Below are positions 33,765-45,354 of a stretch of DNA of 64,000 bases, piece after piece; position 1 is the stretch's first letter, and each line of letters begins with the position of its first letter. The stretch is from Branchiostoma floridae (lineage: Eukaryota; Chordata; Leptocardii; Amphioxiformes; Branchiostomatidae), in the NCBI RefSeq assembly GCF_000003815.2, contig NC_049992.1, forward strand, positions 4,212,998 to 4,276,997, in the 5' to 3' direction. The notes beneath the pieces were generated by a model that searched no databases, had not been told where the DNA came from, and saw only the letters and a list, made by a program, of their open reading frames with translations. The position numbers were made by a program, and so were the translations under genes.

Positions 33765-36700
33765 GTATACGCCGTGCAATTAAAAAAAAGTAGTTGGAAC
33801 TGTTTCAATAGCTGAAAATGCTCCTGGGATACTTGCCCGATGCTACAACTTTTTTAACTTCTAGGGATACCCCTGGTGTGTAAGGGTCCATATATTCTAA
33901 TAGTTCTAAGACTGATCATTTTCTGATTTTTAGAATCTTCTGTCAAGGCTTTATGCTTTATGTTTTTACATTAAACTTCAGAGTGTGTGATGAAAATGTG
34001 GAGGATGACAAAATCCAGTAAAGTTTGCTGGGTACTTCTTGGATTCGGAATCCTGGTGATTGCAGCAGCTGTCATCGGAGTGGTCCTGTCAGTTTTCATC
34101 CCACCTGGAAGTAAGGTAAGCCCACCAGTTGATTTTGTTGAATAGAAACCATTGTCCATAGGGCCATGTTCACTTAATATATCCTTACGTCTCGGTGCTT
34201 CCTAGAAATTCCAGGACACCCCACGGATATTGAAGATTCCTTTTTAGCAGTTCCCTCTTTGCCCCGTCCCTCTTCTCCTCTTGCACAAGTGGTGCCCAAA
34301 TTGTCCAAAATAGCAAATTGCTGCGGTTCTGTCTACAATAACTCATCACATATTTGCAGGAGGCGCAATACTCTACAAATCAACAGGTAACGGTGATCCA
34401 GGCGAAGTTAACAAATGCCAGCGTTTCAAGGTCATCGATTTTCTTCGAGGACAACAGCTCAGCCCTTGTTAACATGACTCTACTCTCCCCGACATCGATG
34501 GCCCAGACGCCTGCCACTCCAAGGGCGACGACTGTCTACAGGAAAAGCAGCTCAGATCTTGTCAACTCGACTCCTTTCTCCCTACACCCGATGTTAAAGA
34601 AGTCTGATTCTACACAAATGACTGCACTCAATGAGGAAAACAGCCCGTTCCTTGTCAACACAACCCAGTTCTCGTCACCAATGATGATGAATATGACTGT
34701 GCGTCCTGGGGAGACAAATGTCGTCATGGAAAACAGCTCGGCTCTTATCAACACGACTCCATTCCCTTCCCAATCGATGCAAAAGATCACTACTACTTCA
34801 AAGATGACAACTTTCTTCAAGGAAAGTGGGTCGGCTCTTATCAACGCGACTGATTTCTTCAAGAACAACAGCTCAGCCCTTGTGAACATGACTTCATTCT
34901 CTACATCATCGATGCTGCGCAAGTCAGCTACTCCAAGGATAAGGGCGTTCTCCAAGGAAAACAAAACCACATCGATGCTAATGAAGTCTGCCACTCCAAG
35001 GGCGATGACAATCCTTAAAGAAAACAGGTCGGCCCTTGCCAACATGACTCCATCCTTCTCACCAGTGATGCTGAAGACGTTGGCTACCCCACGGGTGAGC
35101 AGTTCTTTCAAGGACGAAAACTCTACCCTTATCATGGCGACTCCTGTCTTCAAGACAAACTCGGGCTCGGGCGCTGTCGTTGTGAACATCACTTCATTGT
35201 CCTCGACATCGATGCTATGGACGTCTACTACAACACGGGTGACAAAGTTCTTCAAAGATAAGCGTGCTACTGTTTCCTTGTCGACTTCCCTCGTCTTGCC
35301 CTCGGCAGGGGAGTCAACTGGGGCATTTTCGAACGTCAGCTTACACCCCGGAATCCATCCAACGACCGTCAAGTCTCTGTCAACTGCTGGTAAGTAATGT
35401 ACTCAAAGTCTGGTGAAGACTAGACTACTTTATGTGTTTAAGCTCTGTTCTATGTTAAAAACGTCACGCATTAACTTTCATACCATACCAGTTTAATAGT
35501 TTGGTTCTTGCTCCAACAAAATTTGTTGTCATTATCCCACAGACATCAATGAGTGCACCAGGAACCCATGCCTACATGGACGCTGTGTGAACAAACATGT
35601 TGGCTACACATGTACCTGCTCACATGGATGGACTGGACACCGCTGTCAGCAAGGTGAGATTTTTCGTCCTGTTACATATATATCAAGAGCATCGATAAAG
35701 GTTAGGCATCAAGGTTATGAGATGCTCAATCAAAAAATATTAAAGATATTGTCTAAGTTTGTTAACAAACGGTCAGACGTTTCTAATTCAGACAGTAAGT
35801 ACCAGTTAGTAAGGTAAATTCTTTTTACAAAAGCATCTACATCATAATGGGTTCTGTCTTATATCACAGATATTGTGTTTCGGTGTTTCTTATACGTAAC
35901 TAATGCACCTCTCATCGACACTGACTGAAATGATTGATATTATCCCACAGACATCAATGAGTGTACCAGGAACCCATGCCAACATGGACGCTGTGTGAAC
36001 AAAGATGGCGGCTACAAATGTACCTGCCCACTAGGATGGACTGGACAGAACTGCCAGCAAAGACAAGGTGAGTTGTTTTCACAACGGCTTTTGTATGTTC
36101 TGTGTTGGTCAAATTAAAAAAGAATGACATCTTTACATGCATTTCTTATTGACACAAACATGAAATGCACCGTGTACAATATTTGGACCTAGAAGCTCCA
36201 CCTCCAACAAAAATGTGTCAGCTTACACACTGGAATCCATCCAACGACCGTCAAGTCTCTGTCAACTGCTGGTAAGTAATGTACTCAAAGTCTGGTGAAG
36301 ACTAGACTACTTCATGTGTTTAAGCTCTGTTCTATGTTAAAAACGTCACGCGTTAACTTTCATACCATACCAGGTTAATAGTTTGGTTCTTGCTCCAACT
36401 CATACAAAATTTGTTGTCATTATCCCACAGACATCAATGAGTGCACCAGGAACCCATGCAAACATGGACGCTGTGTGAACAAACATGTTGGCTACACATG
36501 TACCTGCTCACATGGATGGACTGGATACCGCTGTCAGCAAGGTGAGATTTTTTTTCAATTTATTCTGTAAGACATTCTTTGATTTTCCGGATGGTCATTG
36601 GATGTTTGAACCTCAATTTATGTGCTTTTGCACGTTAACGGTATCCAAGTCATCATCCTTTAACTACTGCTTCCATCACCTTAAAGGTTTGTGTCCTTCA

Positions 36701-39700
36701 TTTCAAAGATATAGATGAATGCAGCCAAAAACCTTGCCAACTTGGACGCTGCGAAAACAACAATGGCGGCTACACATGTACCTGCTCACCTGGATGGACT
36801 GGACAGAACTGCCAGAAAGGTATGATAACCTCTTAATGTGCAGTTAGAGACATTTCAATTCTACTGTGACAGATTCATTCTTTTATTTTGACCTTTAAGT
36901 GTGTTTTCGTACCATTGAGCTAGTATTTGAAAACTATCATTTTAACATATTTAGCTTCACATACAGTTTTTTTTTTCAAATCCTACAGACATAGACGAGT
37001 GTGCTGAAAAGCCTTGTCTATATGGACATTGTGCCAATCAGGATGGCGACTATCAATGCACCTGCTCACCTGGATGGACTGGTCAGAACTGTCGGCAAGG
37101 TGAGTTCCTTCGTAATTCGTCCTGTTACATATATAGCAATTGCAAGAGCATCGATGAAGGTTAGGCATCAAGGTTATGAGATACTCAAAGAAATATTGAA
37201 GATATTGTCTAAGTTTGTTAACGAATGGTCAGACGTTTCTAATTAAGACATAGTAAGGTAAATTCTTTTCACAAAAGCATCTACATCATAATGGATTCTG
37301 TCTTATATGGTAGGTTTTGCATGTCTTATATTTCTTAGATTTTTTTCATTAAACTTGGTATGTATAAAGCGCATTATGCAGACCATTTAGACCTAAAACT
37401 TCACGTCCTACATTAATTTGTTTCCAATATCCCATAGACATCAATGAGTGTGCCAGGAACCCATGCCAAAATGGACGCTGTGTGAACAAAGTTCCTGGAT
37501 ACAGATGTGCCTGCTCACATGGATGGACTGGACAGAATTGTGAGCAAGGTGAGTACTTTTCACAAAAATAAAAATGTTTCCATTTTTTATAGCATGTCTG
37601 TGTTTCTTATATGTTCTTGTGTTTATCATACATAACTGGTGCACCTCTCATCGACACTGACTGAAATGATTGATATTATCCCACAGACATCAATGAGTGC
37701 ACAAGGAACCCATGCCTACATGGACGCTGTGTGAACAAAGATGGCGGCTACAAATGTACCTGCTCACCTGGATGGACTGGGCAGAACTGTCAGCAAGGTG
37801 AGTTGTTATTCACAACGGGGTTTGCATGTTCTGTTTTGGTCCAATTAAAAAAGAATGACATCTGTACATGCATTCCTTATTGGCACAAACATGAAGTGCA
37901 CCGTGTAGAATATTTGGACCTAGAAGCTCCACCTCCAACAAAAATGTGTTACCCCACAGACATTAATGAGTGTACAATGAACCCATGTCAACATGGACGC
38001 TGCGTGAACATACCTGGCGGCTACAAATGTACCTGCTCACCTGGATGGACTGGACAGAACTGTCAGCAAGGTGATATTTTAGTAAAAACATCCATATTAG
38101 ATTAGCTATCTTTCTTTCTAGCGGGTATTGCATATTCTGATATCTTTACATGTATCTCTCGTTGACACAGACTTAGCCAAAAAGCTAAAACTCCACCTCA
38201 TACAGAAATTGTTAACATTATCTCACAGATATCAATGAGTGTATCAGGAACCCATGCCAACATGGACGCTGTGTGAACACAGGAGGTGGATACACATGTA
38301 CCTGCTCACTTGGATGGACTGGACAGAACTGTCAACAAGGTGAGTTTTTCTTACAACGGGTTTTGCGTGTTCTTATTTGTTAAATTAACAAAAAGTCTTT
38401 TATATCTTTACATGCTTAGCATCAAGTGCATCATGTAGAATATGAGAATTTTGATGAGAATTTTGGACATGAAACTCCTACAAAAAAGGTGAGTTTTTTT
38501 CACACCGGGTTTTGCATGTTCTGTTTTGGTCAAATTAAAAAACATCTATGATATCTTTACATGCATTTCTCATTCTCATCAAACTTAGCAAGAAGTACGT
38601 CGTGTAGAATTTATGGACCTAAAGCTCCACCTCCTACAAAAATGTGTTATTACACCACAGACGTCAATGAGTGCACCAGGAACCCATGCCTACATGGACG
38701 CTGTGTGAACATAGATGGCGCCTACAAATGTACCTGCTCACCTGGATGGACTGGACAGAACTGTCAGAAAGGTGAGTACTTTTCATAGAAATAAATATGG
38801 TTCTATTTTGTTTTATAGCAGGTCTGTGTTTCTTATATTTCTTGAACTAGTGCACCTCTCATTGACACTGACTAAAATTATTGCTATTATCCCACAGACA
38901 TTAATGAGTGCACCAGGAACCCATGCCAACATGGACGCTGTGTGAACAACGATGGTGGATACAGATGTACCTGCTCACCTGGATGGACTGGACAGAACTG
39001 TCAGCAAGGTGAGTTCTTTTCACAAAAATATACAAATAGAAATGAGTCTGTTTGATGTTATTTTATTTTATAGCAGGTCCTGTATGTTGTATGTTCCCTG
39101 TGTATTCTTAAACTAGTGCAACTATCATCGGCACTGACTGAAATGAAGTGCATCATGGAGAATATTTAGCGCTAAAGCTCCACCTTCTACAACAATTTGT
39201 TATTTATCCCACAGACATCAATGAGTGTACCAGGAACCCGTGCCAACACGGGCACTGTGTGAACAAAGATGGTGGCTACAAATGTACCTGCTCACCTGGA
39301 TGGACTGGAAAGAACTGCCAGCAAGGTGAGTTTTTTTTCACACTTTAGCAAAAAAAAAAAATATCTTTACGAGCATTTCTCATTGACACAAACGTGCTTT
39401 ATTGGGTGGAGAGGACAGAAATGTGATCAGGGTGAGATTTTCTTGACATTTTTTTCTGTTTTGGCATATCAATCCGCACATGGTTCTGGTCAGATATTGC
39501 TATATTTTGGCAAAATAAAAAGGTGTAACAATTCAATTAGGTAACACCTCTAAATTATACAATCTACATTTTGTTGAATATGAAGTGTGTGCCATACATT
39601 TTATCACTGTGACAGTACATAATTGTTGAGCAAGAACGTTATCAGCCTTGTGCTGCCATAGTGATATAGGAGGCATTCCTTGCTGAAAGTTTGTGAGAGA

Positions 39701-41693
39701 CCATGTCTGCTAGGAAAAGCTAAGTCAGTAAATGTGGGCAGAAAGAAAAAAGTGTACGAAGGCTAACCAAATAAGGCTAAAACAAAGCGACCAGTTTGCC
39801 GAAGAAAGAAACAACAACATCAAATAATTCATTGGCTTTCCGCGGATGAGGTTGTACATAAAAAAATTGTTGTCAGTGTTTCCGTGAACCAAATGGCATA
39901 CACTGCATGTAAAGAATGCTTAAGGGCGAAAACATATCAAGCCATACGTTATATAATTGTAGAGTGGACAAATTAAGAAGTAATGTACTAGCAATACAGC
40001 CGGTGAGGCTATGGGACAGGCGAGGTGTTTGCTCACTAAGACCTCACTTCATTTACTGTCTTGTTGCAGTCAAACCATGCCAGTATGGATGGAATGAACA
40101 CAACAACCACTGTTACAAGTTGATGAGAGACAAAGTCAGCTGGGAGTTTGCACAGCACAAGTGCAAAGAATATGGTGCACATCTGGCCTCTATCACAAGC
40201 AAGGAGGAGGACGACTTCATTAAACGTTTCATTTCGAATGGTGGGTTGTGAACAGATTATTGTCAATTATGACAGCGTTTCTTTATCATTCGTACTTAGT
40301 CCAGGGAGGAAGAAAGAGAGGGTAGGCAACATGTTAACAGTAACGATGGGATAGGCATGGCATGTGAAACAGTAAGGACAGGAAACCAAGGAAGGTGAGC
40401 AGATCCTCTGCGCTGCCCCAACGCTCAAGTAGCTAAATAAAGGGAAAGCTGAGAAAGAGATGTGAGATATTCAACAGATTTAATTGATAGGAATTAATTG
40501 TTGTACCATTTACCATACGCTGTATCGCGATTGTGACAGGAAACCAAGGAAGGTGAGCAGATCCTCTGCGCTGCCAAAACGCTCAAGTAGCTGAATAAAG
40601 GGAAAGCTGAGAAAGAGATGTGAGATATTCAACAGATTTAATTGATAGGAATTAATTGTTGTACAATTTACCATGCGCTGTATCGCGATTGTGACAGGAA
40701 ACCAAGGAAGGTGAGCAGATCCTCTGCGCTGCCCAAACGCTCAAGTAGCTAAATAAAGGGAAAGCTGAGAAAGAGATGTGAGATATTCAACAGATTTAAT
40801 TGATAGGAATTAATTGTTGTACCATTTACCATACGCTGTATCGCGATTGTGACAGGAAACCAAGGAAGGTGAGCAGATCCTCTGCGCTGCCCAAACGCTC
40901 AAGTAGCTGAATAAAGGGAAAGCTGAGAAAGAGATGTGAGATATTCAACAGATTTAATTGATAGGAATTAATTGTTGTACAATTTACCATACGCTGTATC
41001 GCGATTGTGACAGGAAACCAAGGAAGGTGAGCAGATCCTCTGCGCTGCCCAAACGCTCAAGTAGCTGAATAAAGGGAAAGCTGAGAAAGAGATGTGAGAT
41101 ATTCAACAGATTTAATTGATAGGAATTAACAGTTGTACAATTTACCATACGTTGTATCGCGATTGTTGAACAGAATGGTACTCTAAGTGATACCAGTCAT
41201 AGACAAATTCTGTGCATTTCCTTCTTTACAGCCCCTGATAAAGGTGTCTGGATTGGACTTCGAAGATATGGGGCATCTTGGAAGTGGAATGACGGATCAC
41301 GATTCAGCTATAAGAATTGGGACCATGGTGAGCCTAACAACCAATTCTGGAACGGTGGAGAGGAATGTGTGAACATATGGTCTAAGGTGAGTGCTTCCTT
41401 CTATCATAAAAAAAGTCATAATATCTCTGAATTTCTTTCTATCACAGAACAGTGATATTATCTCTGAATATTAGTAGAGCATTTGATTAATTTGCTTTTG
41501 CATGGGAAACTGTAACTTGAACACAAATTGTGTTGAGGATTCGTACTGGAAAAAGTAACAATGTTTCGTATTTATGTAACATTTCCCACAGACCGGCAAC
41601 AACTGGGCAAACACCGTGAGATGGACATACGGAAGATGGAATGACAGCAGCTGCGGCTTTAAACATAATTACATTTGCGAGAAGTTGAAATAG
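33558..41693 (+). CDS. Gene B: type II EGF / C-type lectin membrane receptor (5' end not found)
   Basis: Exons with consistent phases are 33558-33764 (tail end), 33982-34115 (transmembrane), 34360-35389 (stalk), twelve EGF exons from 35543 to 39325, and the lectin exons 40070-40240, 41232-41386 and 41592-41693, ending in TAG. All junctions are phase 1 except phase 0 after the transmembrane exon and before the last lectin exon. With no signal peptide and one membrane span near the N-terminus, the lectin head is C-terminal and outside, as in type II C-type lectin receptors. The lectin motifs predict calcium-dependent mannose-type sugar binding. The repertoire-like paralogy with gene A suggests innate recognition, which is inference. 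The exon carrying the start codon and any YEDVDP motif is not visible upstream. Confidence 0.87.
33982..34115 (+). CDS. Gene B transmembrane exon
   Basis: A 134-nt exon, phase 1 in and phase 0 out (AAG|GTAAGC). It encodes [20 protein letters not shown], then [20 protein letters not shown]. There is a single span of about 23 hydrophobic residues with basic residues on the N-terminal side. Position, phase and size match gene A 5284-5414. Confidence 0.9.
34360..35389 (+). CDS. Gene B mucin-like repetitive stalk exon
   Basis: A 1030-nt exon (TTTGCAG|GAG to GCTG|GTAAGT) of about 343 residues. It is built from eight or nine degenerate units of about 30-40 residues with the pattern [11 protein letters not shown]-rich, SM.KSATPR, then T.F.KE. 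Ser and Thr dominate, and more than ten N-glycosylation sequons are visible (NSS, NMT, NST, NTT, NAT, NIT, NVS). It ends [18 protein letters not shown], shared with gene A. The likely role is a long glycosylated spacer holding the EGF and lectin modules away from the membrane. The opposite strand is open for 278 codons, a by-product of composition. Confidence 0.85.
35543..39325 (+). CDS. Gene B array of twelve single-exon EGF modules
   Basis: Phase 1-1 exons at 35543-35653, 35951-36067, 36431-36541, 36709-36819, 36989-37099, 37438-37548, 37687-37797, 37960-38070, 38229-38339, 38661-38771, 38898-39008 and 39215-39325. All are 111 nt except the second (117 nt, ending QQRQG). The typical module is [15 protein letters not shown]...[19 protein letters not shown], of the calcium-binding EGF type. 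Two modules (35543 and 36431) share a variant [16 protein letters not shown]. Introns repeat too (CACTGACTGAAATGATTGAT before 35951 and 37687), so exon-intron units duplicated together. Donors are mostly GTGAG; 36819 uses GTATGA and 38070 GTGATA. Confidence 0.92.
36217..36271 (+). pseudogene. Duplicated end of the stalk exon, out of phase
   Basis: The last about 50 bp of the stalk exon and its downstream intron (35337-35550) recur at 36217-36440. The copy keeps the GCTG|GTAAGT donor. Its only nearby acceptor (GTGTCAG|C) would enter one base out of phase with the phase-1 EGF exons, so normal splicing should skip it. Confidence 0.75.
39395..39431 (+). pseudogene. Relic of an EGF exon 3' end
   Basis: CTTTATTGGGTGGAGAGGAC followed by AGAAATGTGATCAGGGTGAG encodes an [11 protein letters not shown] ending next to a donor-like GTGAG. 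No cysteine-rich start or acceptor precedes it. Confidence 0.5.
40070..40240 (+). CDS. Gene B C-type lectin domain, exon 1 of 3
   Basis: Acceptor TTGTTGCAG|TC, donor AATG|GTGGG, phase 1-1, 171 nt. It encodes [17 protein letters not shown], then [20 protein letters not shown]. This is the N-terminal hairpin with its extra cysteine pair (long-form domain), the first helix and the GAHLASI strand of a C-type lectin fold. The frame past 40240 runs into a stop, which confirms the splice. Confidence 0.92.
40241..41231. repeat. Lectin intron filled with five tandem units of about 158 bp
   Basis: Between lectin exons 1 and 2, roughly 40377-41165 consists of five near-identical units. Each contains GGAAACCAAGGAAGGTGAGC, CGCTCAAGTAGCT, AAGCTGAGAAAGAGATGTGA and ACGCTGTATCGCGATTG. 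Copies start about every 157-158 bp. Differences between copies are few, so the array is young. Each unit holds an AAG|GTGAGC word that matches a splice donor. Confidence 0.93.
41232..41386 (+). CDS. Gene B C-type lectin domain, exon 2 of 3
   Basis: A 155-nt exon, phase 1 in and phase 0 out (AAG|GTGAGT). It encodes the WIGL core strand (KGVWIGLRR), [20 protein letters not shown] and [10 protein letters not shown]. The EPN tripeptide is the classic calcium-site motif for mannose/GlcNAc-type ligands, and the Cys in EECV pairs within the fold. Confidence 0.93.
41592..41693 (+). CDS. Gene B C-type lectin domain, exon 3 of 3 and stop
   Basis: Acceptor TTTCCCACAG|ACC, phase 0. It encodes [20 protein letters not shown], then [13 protein letters not shown] and TAG at 41691-41693. 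The WND motif supplies the second half of the calcium and sugar site. [10 protein letters not shown] is the canonical C-terminal strand of the fold, so the domain is complete. Confidence 0.93.
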   Translation, partial: TGNNWANTVRWTYGRWNDSSCGFKHNYICEKLK

Positions 41694-43984
41694 TGACATC
41701 GTGTTTGGTGCCCTAGCAGCGGTGAGGCCTTTCGTCATCTTAGCGACCGGAGAAAGAGTGGATGTAGAAATCTTGCATCGCAGCATTGAAGCCAATCAGC
41801 ATACATATGCTAATAGAAGATGACAATAAGTCAAAGTCACTTTAATGTCCTTAAACTATGTGCCTATCTGGACAATAACGAAATACATGTATGTATGTAT
41901 GTATGAATATGTATATTCATGTAGTTTTGTTGCTCGAAAAAGGTCAAGTACAAAAACTATAGAACCCAATAGGTGACAGTAGCCTGATGCTTTTGTTCCC
42001 TAACACTTTATATACCATATCGTTCAATTTTGTGACAGATTGAAGGCAGTTTTACGTCCAATTTCCGCCTGCTTGGCATTTTTTTTTCAAATAAACACTG
42101 ACTTATATTGTCATGGAAACTGTACCAAACAGATCCAAGTTGACTTCCTCACTATTCATTACCGCATGAATAAATGGAAACTACATTTGGTATGGCCTAA
42201 TAAGGAGCTTCTATTTCTATATGTCAGGCGGATTAAGTGGACAGAAAGTAAGTGATCATTCAAAATTATAATTGTAAGTGTTGAAATTGGACAGCCTATA
42301 TGTAGAAAACAAGGTTCATTTAGTTCTGTTTAACGCTGAACAAAGATTTCGAATTCTTAACTTACTGTAACGTTATATACAATGTTGGAAAGAATGGCCT
42401 AGTGTTATACATGCATTTGAATTCATATGTGGCTTATGGCATAATTTCTTAGATGTTAAAGTAAACAATACAAATTAAATGGAGGTTGCCTAACGATTTA
42501 TGTGATTTTATCACCCTAGCCTGAAATGTCATTTGTTTTCTAAAGTGTAGAAGTTGTGAAATTGTAAAGAATTGATTCAATTCACGCTGGTTTCAGCTCA
42601 ATGTACAAAATGTAATGTTATTCTGCGCAAAGTTGAGTACCTGTTTTATGACTCACATGGCTTTGTTGCTGCCACACGGAATTCATTTTTATTGGATATT
42701 GGATGCTCGGATGTTTTTCAGCAGAAAAACTTCAGCTGAAGTCTAGTTGAAAGCATGGAGTTGTGAGGAAAACCATAAACCTGGCCATATTGAGTTGCTA
42801 AGGTCTTTGTTTTGCGTTATCAGAATAAATACGACAAAAAAATTCAATCATGTTGTCCTTAGCAAAAAAGAGCACTCGTTCGTGTTGTACGATGATGTAG
42901 AAATTTGAGATTTTCAATACACTAAATATACACACAATGTTGCTTCAGTGTGATGATTTAAATGGTTTTCCTTTATCTGCTTAAGCCATAGTCCTACTAA
43001 ATCCTTCTATATAAAGTAAACATCCTGGATGAGGGTACCACAATGTAGATAAAATGAAATTTAGAGTTGCCTTCCTATTTTCCACAGACGTGAATGAGTA
43101 AATGACTTTCTTTAGTCAAACTGCTGCCGAAGGACACATATCAAATCACCTTTGGCTGCAGTACACAACTAAAGTACAGGTATAAGGGGCTATCTGTATT
43201 CAAAACCTATGAGCAACATCTTTAAAAGTCCTTAAAAATCATCATAAAAAGGCCAAATGCCCTATCAGTAACTTTTGCATCCTGTAACATGGTAAATTGA
43301 AGAATGCTACTATTCATAAAAATGGAAAACAATTTTAGACCTTTACTGGTCGAACATCACCCTAATTGCACATACTGGCTTACCATGTAACCAACGCAAG
43401 TTCTGTGTGTAAAAATACATGCAATTTCTAAGTAAAATTGGTAAACAGTTGTGTTTTAGCACCACCTTATTTGGAATAATGAATAAATATTGGGAGAGCA
43501 GCTTAACATTTTTCAAGACTTACGCAACAACTGAAGAACGTTTGCGGCAACTAACTTGCCAGTAACGCTATCTTCTGATCTCTGATCTGCAAATGATAAA
43601 TTTCACTATTTCTGAAATTTTGTGCGGATTTCTTTACCGGCATAAACAATGATATGTGCCTCCTTACAATATACACAGCACTGTGTGGTTCTGAGGCCGC
43701 AAATAATCCAGAACATTCTGTTGCAACATCTTAATATAATTCTGTGTAAACATTAATAATCATCATCTAAAGCAATGTGTGCTGGCGAAACCATTTTGTA
43801 ATCAAAGTATTACAGACTTAGGACTTACATGTAGTTGGGTGACGCGGGTTGTGCCACTGAAACAGAATGTTGAAAATGATGATGTAGACTTTATAATTGT
43901 CCCACCATATTTTGGGGGGCAAGAAACTCTCGCGATTTACGCCTTGGCCTGTTGAAAGAGATAGAAAAAAGGACAGACAAAAAG
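41694..43984. other. Gene B 3' flank; one EGF exon relic
   Basis: This holds the presumed 3' UTR (candidate AATAAA at about 42092) and then about 2 kb without a gene. An (ATGT)n run lies near 41886-41906. At about 43078-43101, TTTTCCACAGACGTGAATGA followed by GTAAATG is an EGF exon acceptor and first codons with an immediate stop: a dead remnant. Confidence 0.55.
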
Positions 43985-45085
43985 AACTAAAAAAAGTGCA
44001 CATTAAATTGCAAGCAGCATGATTATTGTTATTGCTGATTTTTTCTTCAGTATGTATTACTGTTCACAATCCAACCGAATGGACCTTACAGATATAGATA
44101 TGTTTGACCTATGTTGTAATCTGCTGCAATCTTTGTCTGTTTAAACTGCAAATACTACAACCAAAGAGTGGGGATGATTCTGACACGGCAGCAGCTAGAT
44201 ATATTACACCGAAATATCAAATCCCCACCAGCAGAACACAATGCAGACAAAACACCTTTTTTCCACGAACGATCAGAGAGCGGAATAATCTCCCGGCGTG
44301 GGCGGCACTCTCGACATCTCTTTCAACTTTTAAATCCAAAGTTTAACTCCTCCAGACTTTCGCAGTAGACCCCTTGACATTTAAAGGCTGCAGAATCCTA
44401 CATATGATTAGCGCGACAGCCCTAAACAAAAAAAAGAACCTTTGCCCATCTGACTGTTTGTTCTTTGCTAATTGGGCCCCGTTGAAAAAACAACTTGACA
44501 AAGTTGATTGGGACACCAGCTGTTTGAAAACCTAACAGATGCACATGTTGGTGAAGCTTAGATATCCAGGTAATAAAGATATTTCTGAATTTTTTTACAC
44601 AGTTCTAGAAATTGAATTGCTATTAGACAGCTTTAGATGCAGAGCGCTTGACAAAATATTCTGTTTTAACATTAATATTCATAACCAAAAGCAAACTACG
44701 TCGATTAGACATTAGACAGGGTTAGACATCCCGGTATAAGGTATGCCAAAAAGCGGTTACTCAAGCATCTGGAAATGATTTTGGAAAAAGGTCAGACGTT
44801 TCAAACACTCTTCTTTTTTGTATCAGTAACACTGGAGAAATCTTGTTGGAGAGAGCTTTTATATCCTGGTTGTTAATTGATATGCAAATGAATCTAATTG
44901 AAGTGCAGGCTTATTCCAAGTATGTATCAATATGCAAAAAGAGGAGGAAGACTAATTTCCTTTCTGGCGTACAAAATCAACCTGTGCAGGGGAAGCCATT
45001 TCACAACCAAAGCTTCTTGCAAGAACGTTAGCTGTCAGCACGCGGGGAACCTAGCCTTATAAGGTATTTACCGTTATCTGTGTGG
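43985..45085. repeat. Diverged duplicated segment, partner at 7620-8770
   Basis: Colinear blocks are shared with the first segment: AGCAGCATGATTATTGTT, GTCTGTTTAAACTGCAAATA, ATTGGGCCCCGTTGA, GGTTACTCAAGCA then GTCAGACGTTTCA, AATATTCATAACCAAAAGCA, and AGCTGTCAGCACGCG. Each copy ends several hundred bases to a few kilobases upstream of a plus-strand tail exon. Confidence 0.6.
44168..44346 (+). pseudogene. LINE reverse-transcriptase C-terminal fragment
   Basis: The frame from 44104 reads ARYITPKYQIPTSRTQCRQN, then TFFPRTIRERNNLPAWAALS and TFKSKV. The FFPRTI.E.N.LP pattern is typical of the C-terminus of CR1-like LINE proteins. It lies in the duplicated segment and has no upstream domain. Confidence 0.7.
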
Positions 45086-45089
45086 TCGC

Positions 45090-45290
45090 GTAGCGTTCCT
45101 ACATGGTCTTCAGCTCAGAAACTAGATGTCATGGGTCTGAATCGAATGTCGCCGATCTTGTGCCCTTAGGAAAGGCATTAAATAACATGACTTCTTTCAC
45201 TCCGCCCGGGTGTAAAATGGCCTCACTTCAGATGGGGAGGAAAATGGCGGCCTCATAGTACCATGTCTTAGACCCAGCCAATTCTTATTC
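45090..45290 (+). repeat. tRNA-derived SINE-like repeat
   Basis: TGGTCGCGTAGCG resembles a tRNA A box and ATGGGTCTGAATCGAAT a B box. These are followed by GCCCTTAGGAAAGGCA and CACTCCGCCCGGGTGTAAAA, similar to the SINE-like texture at 15835-16045. Confidence 0.5.
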
Positions 45291-45354
45291 TTCTTGTCCT
45301 TTTCATCCTGACGGACGATCAGTTCAGATGGACTCGGCGATGTGCGACTAAACT

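Noticed and set aside
34536-35372. 278-codon open frame on the minus strand opposite the gene B stalk
   Set aside because: It is a mirror of the repetitive stalk exon. The plus strand has correct splice sites, phases and glycosylation sequons, and the minus product has no recognisable domain.
36222-36271. Extra coding exon of gene B
   Set aside because: It has a donor, but the only acceptor gives the wrong phase relative to the flanking phase-1 exons.
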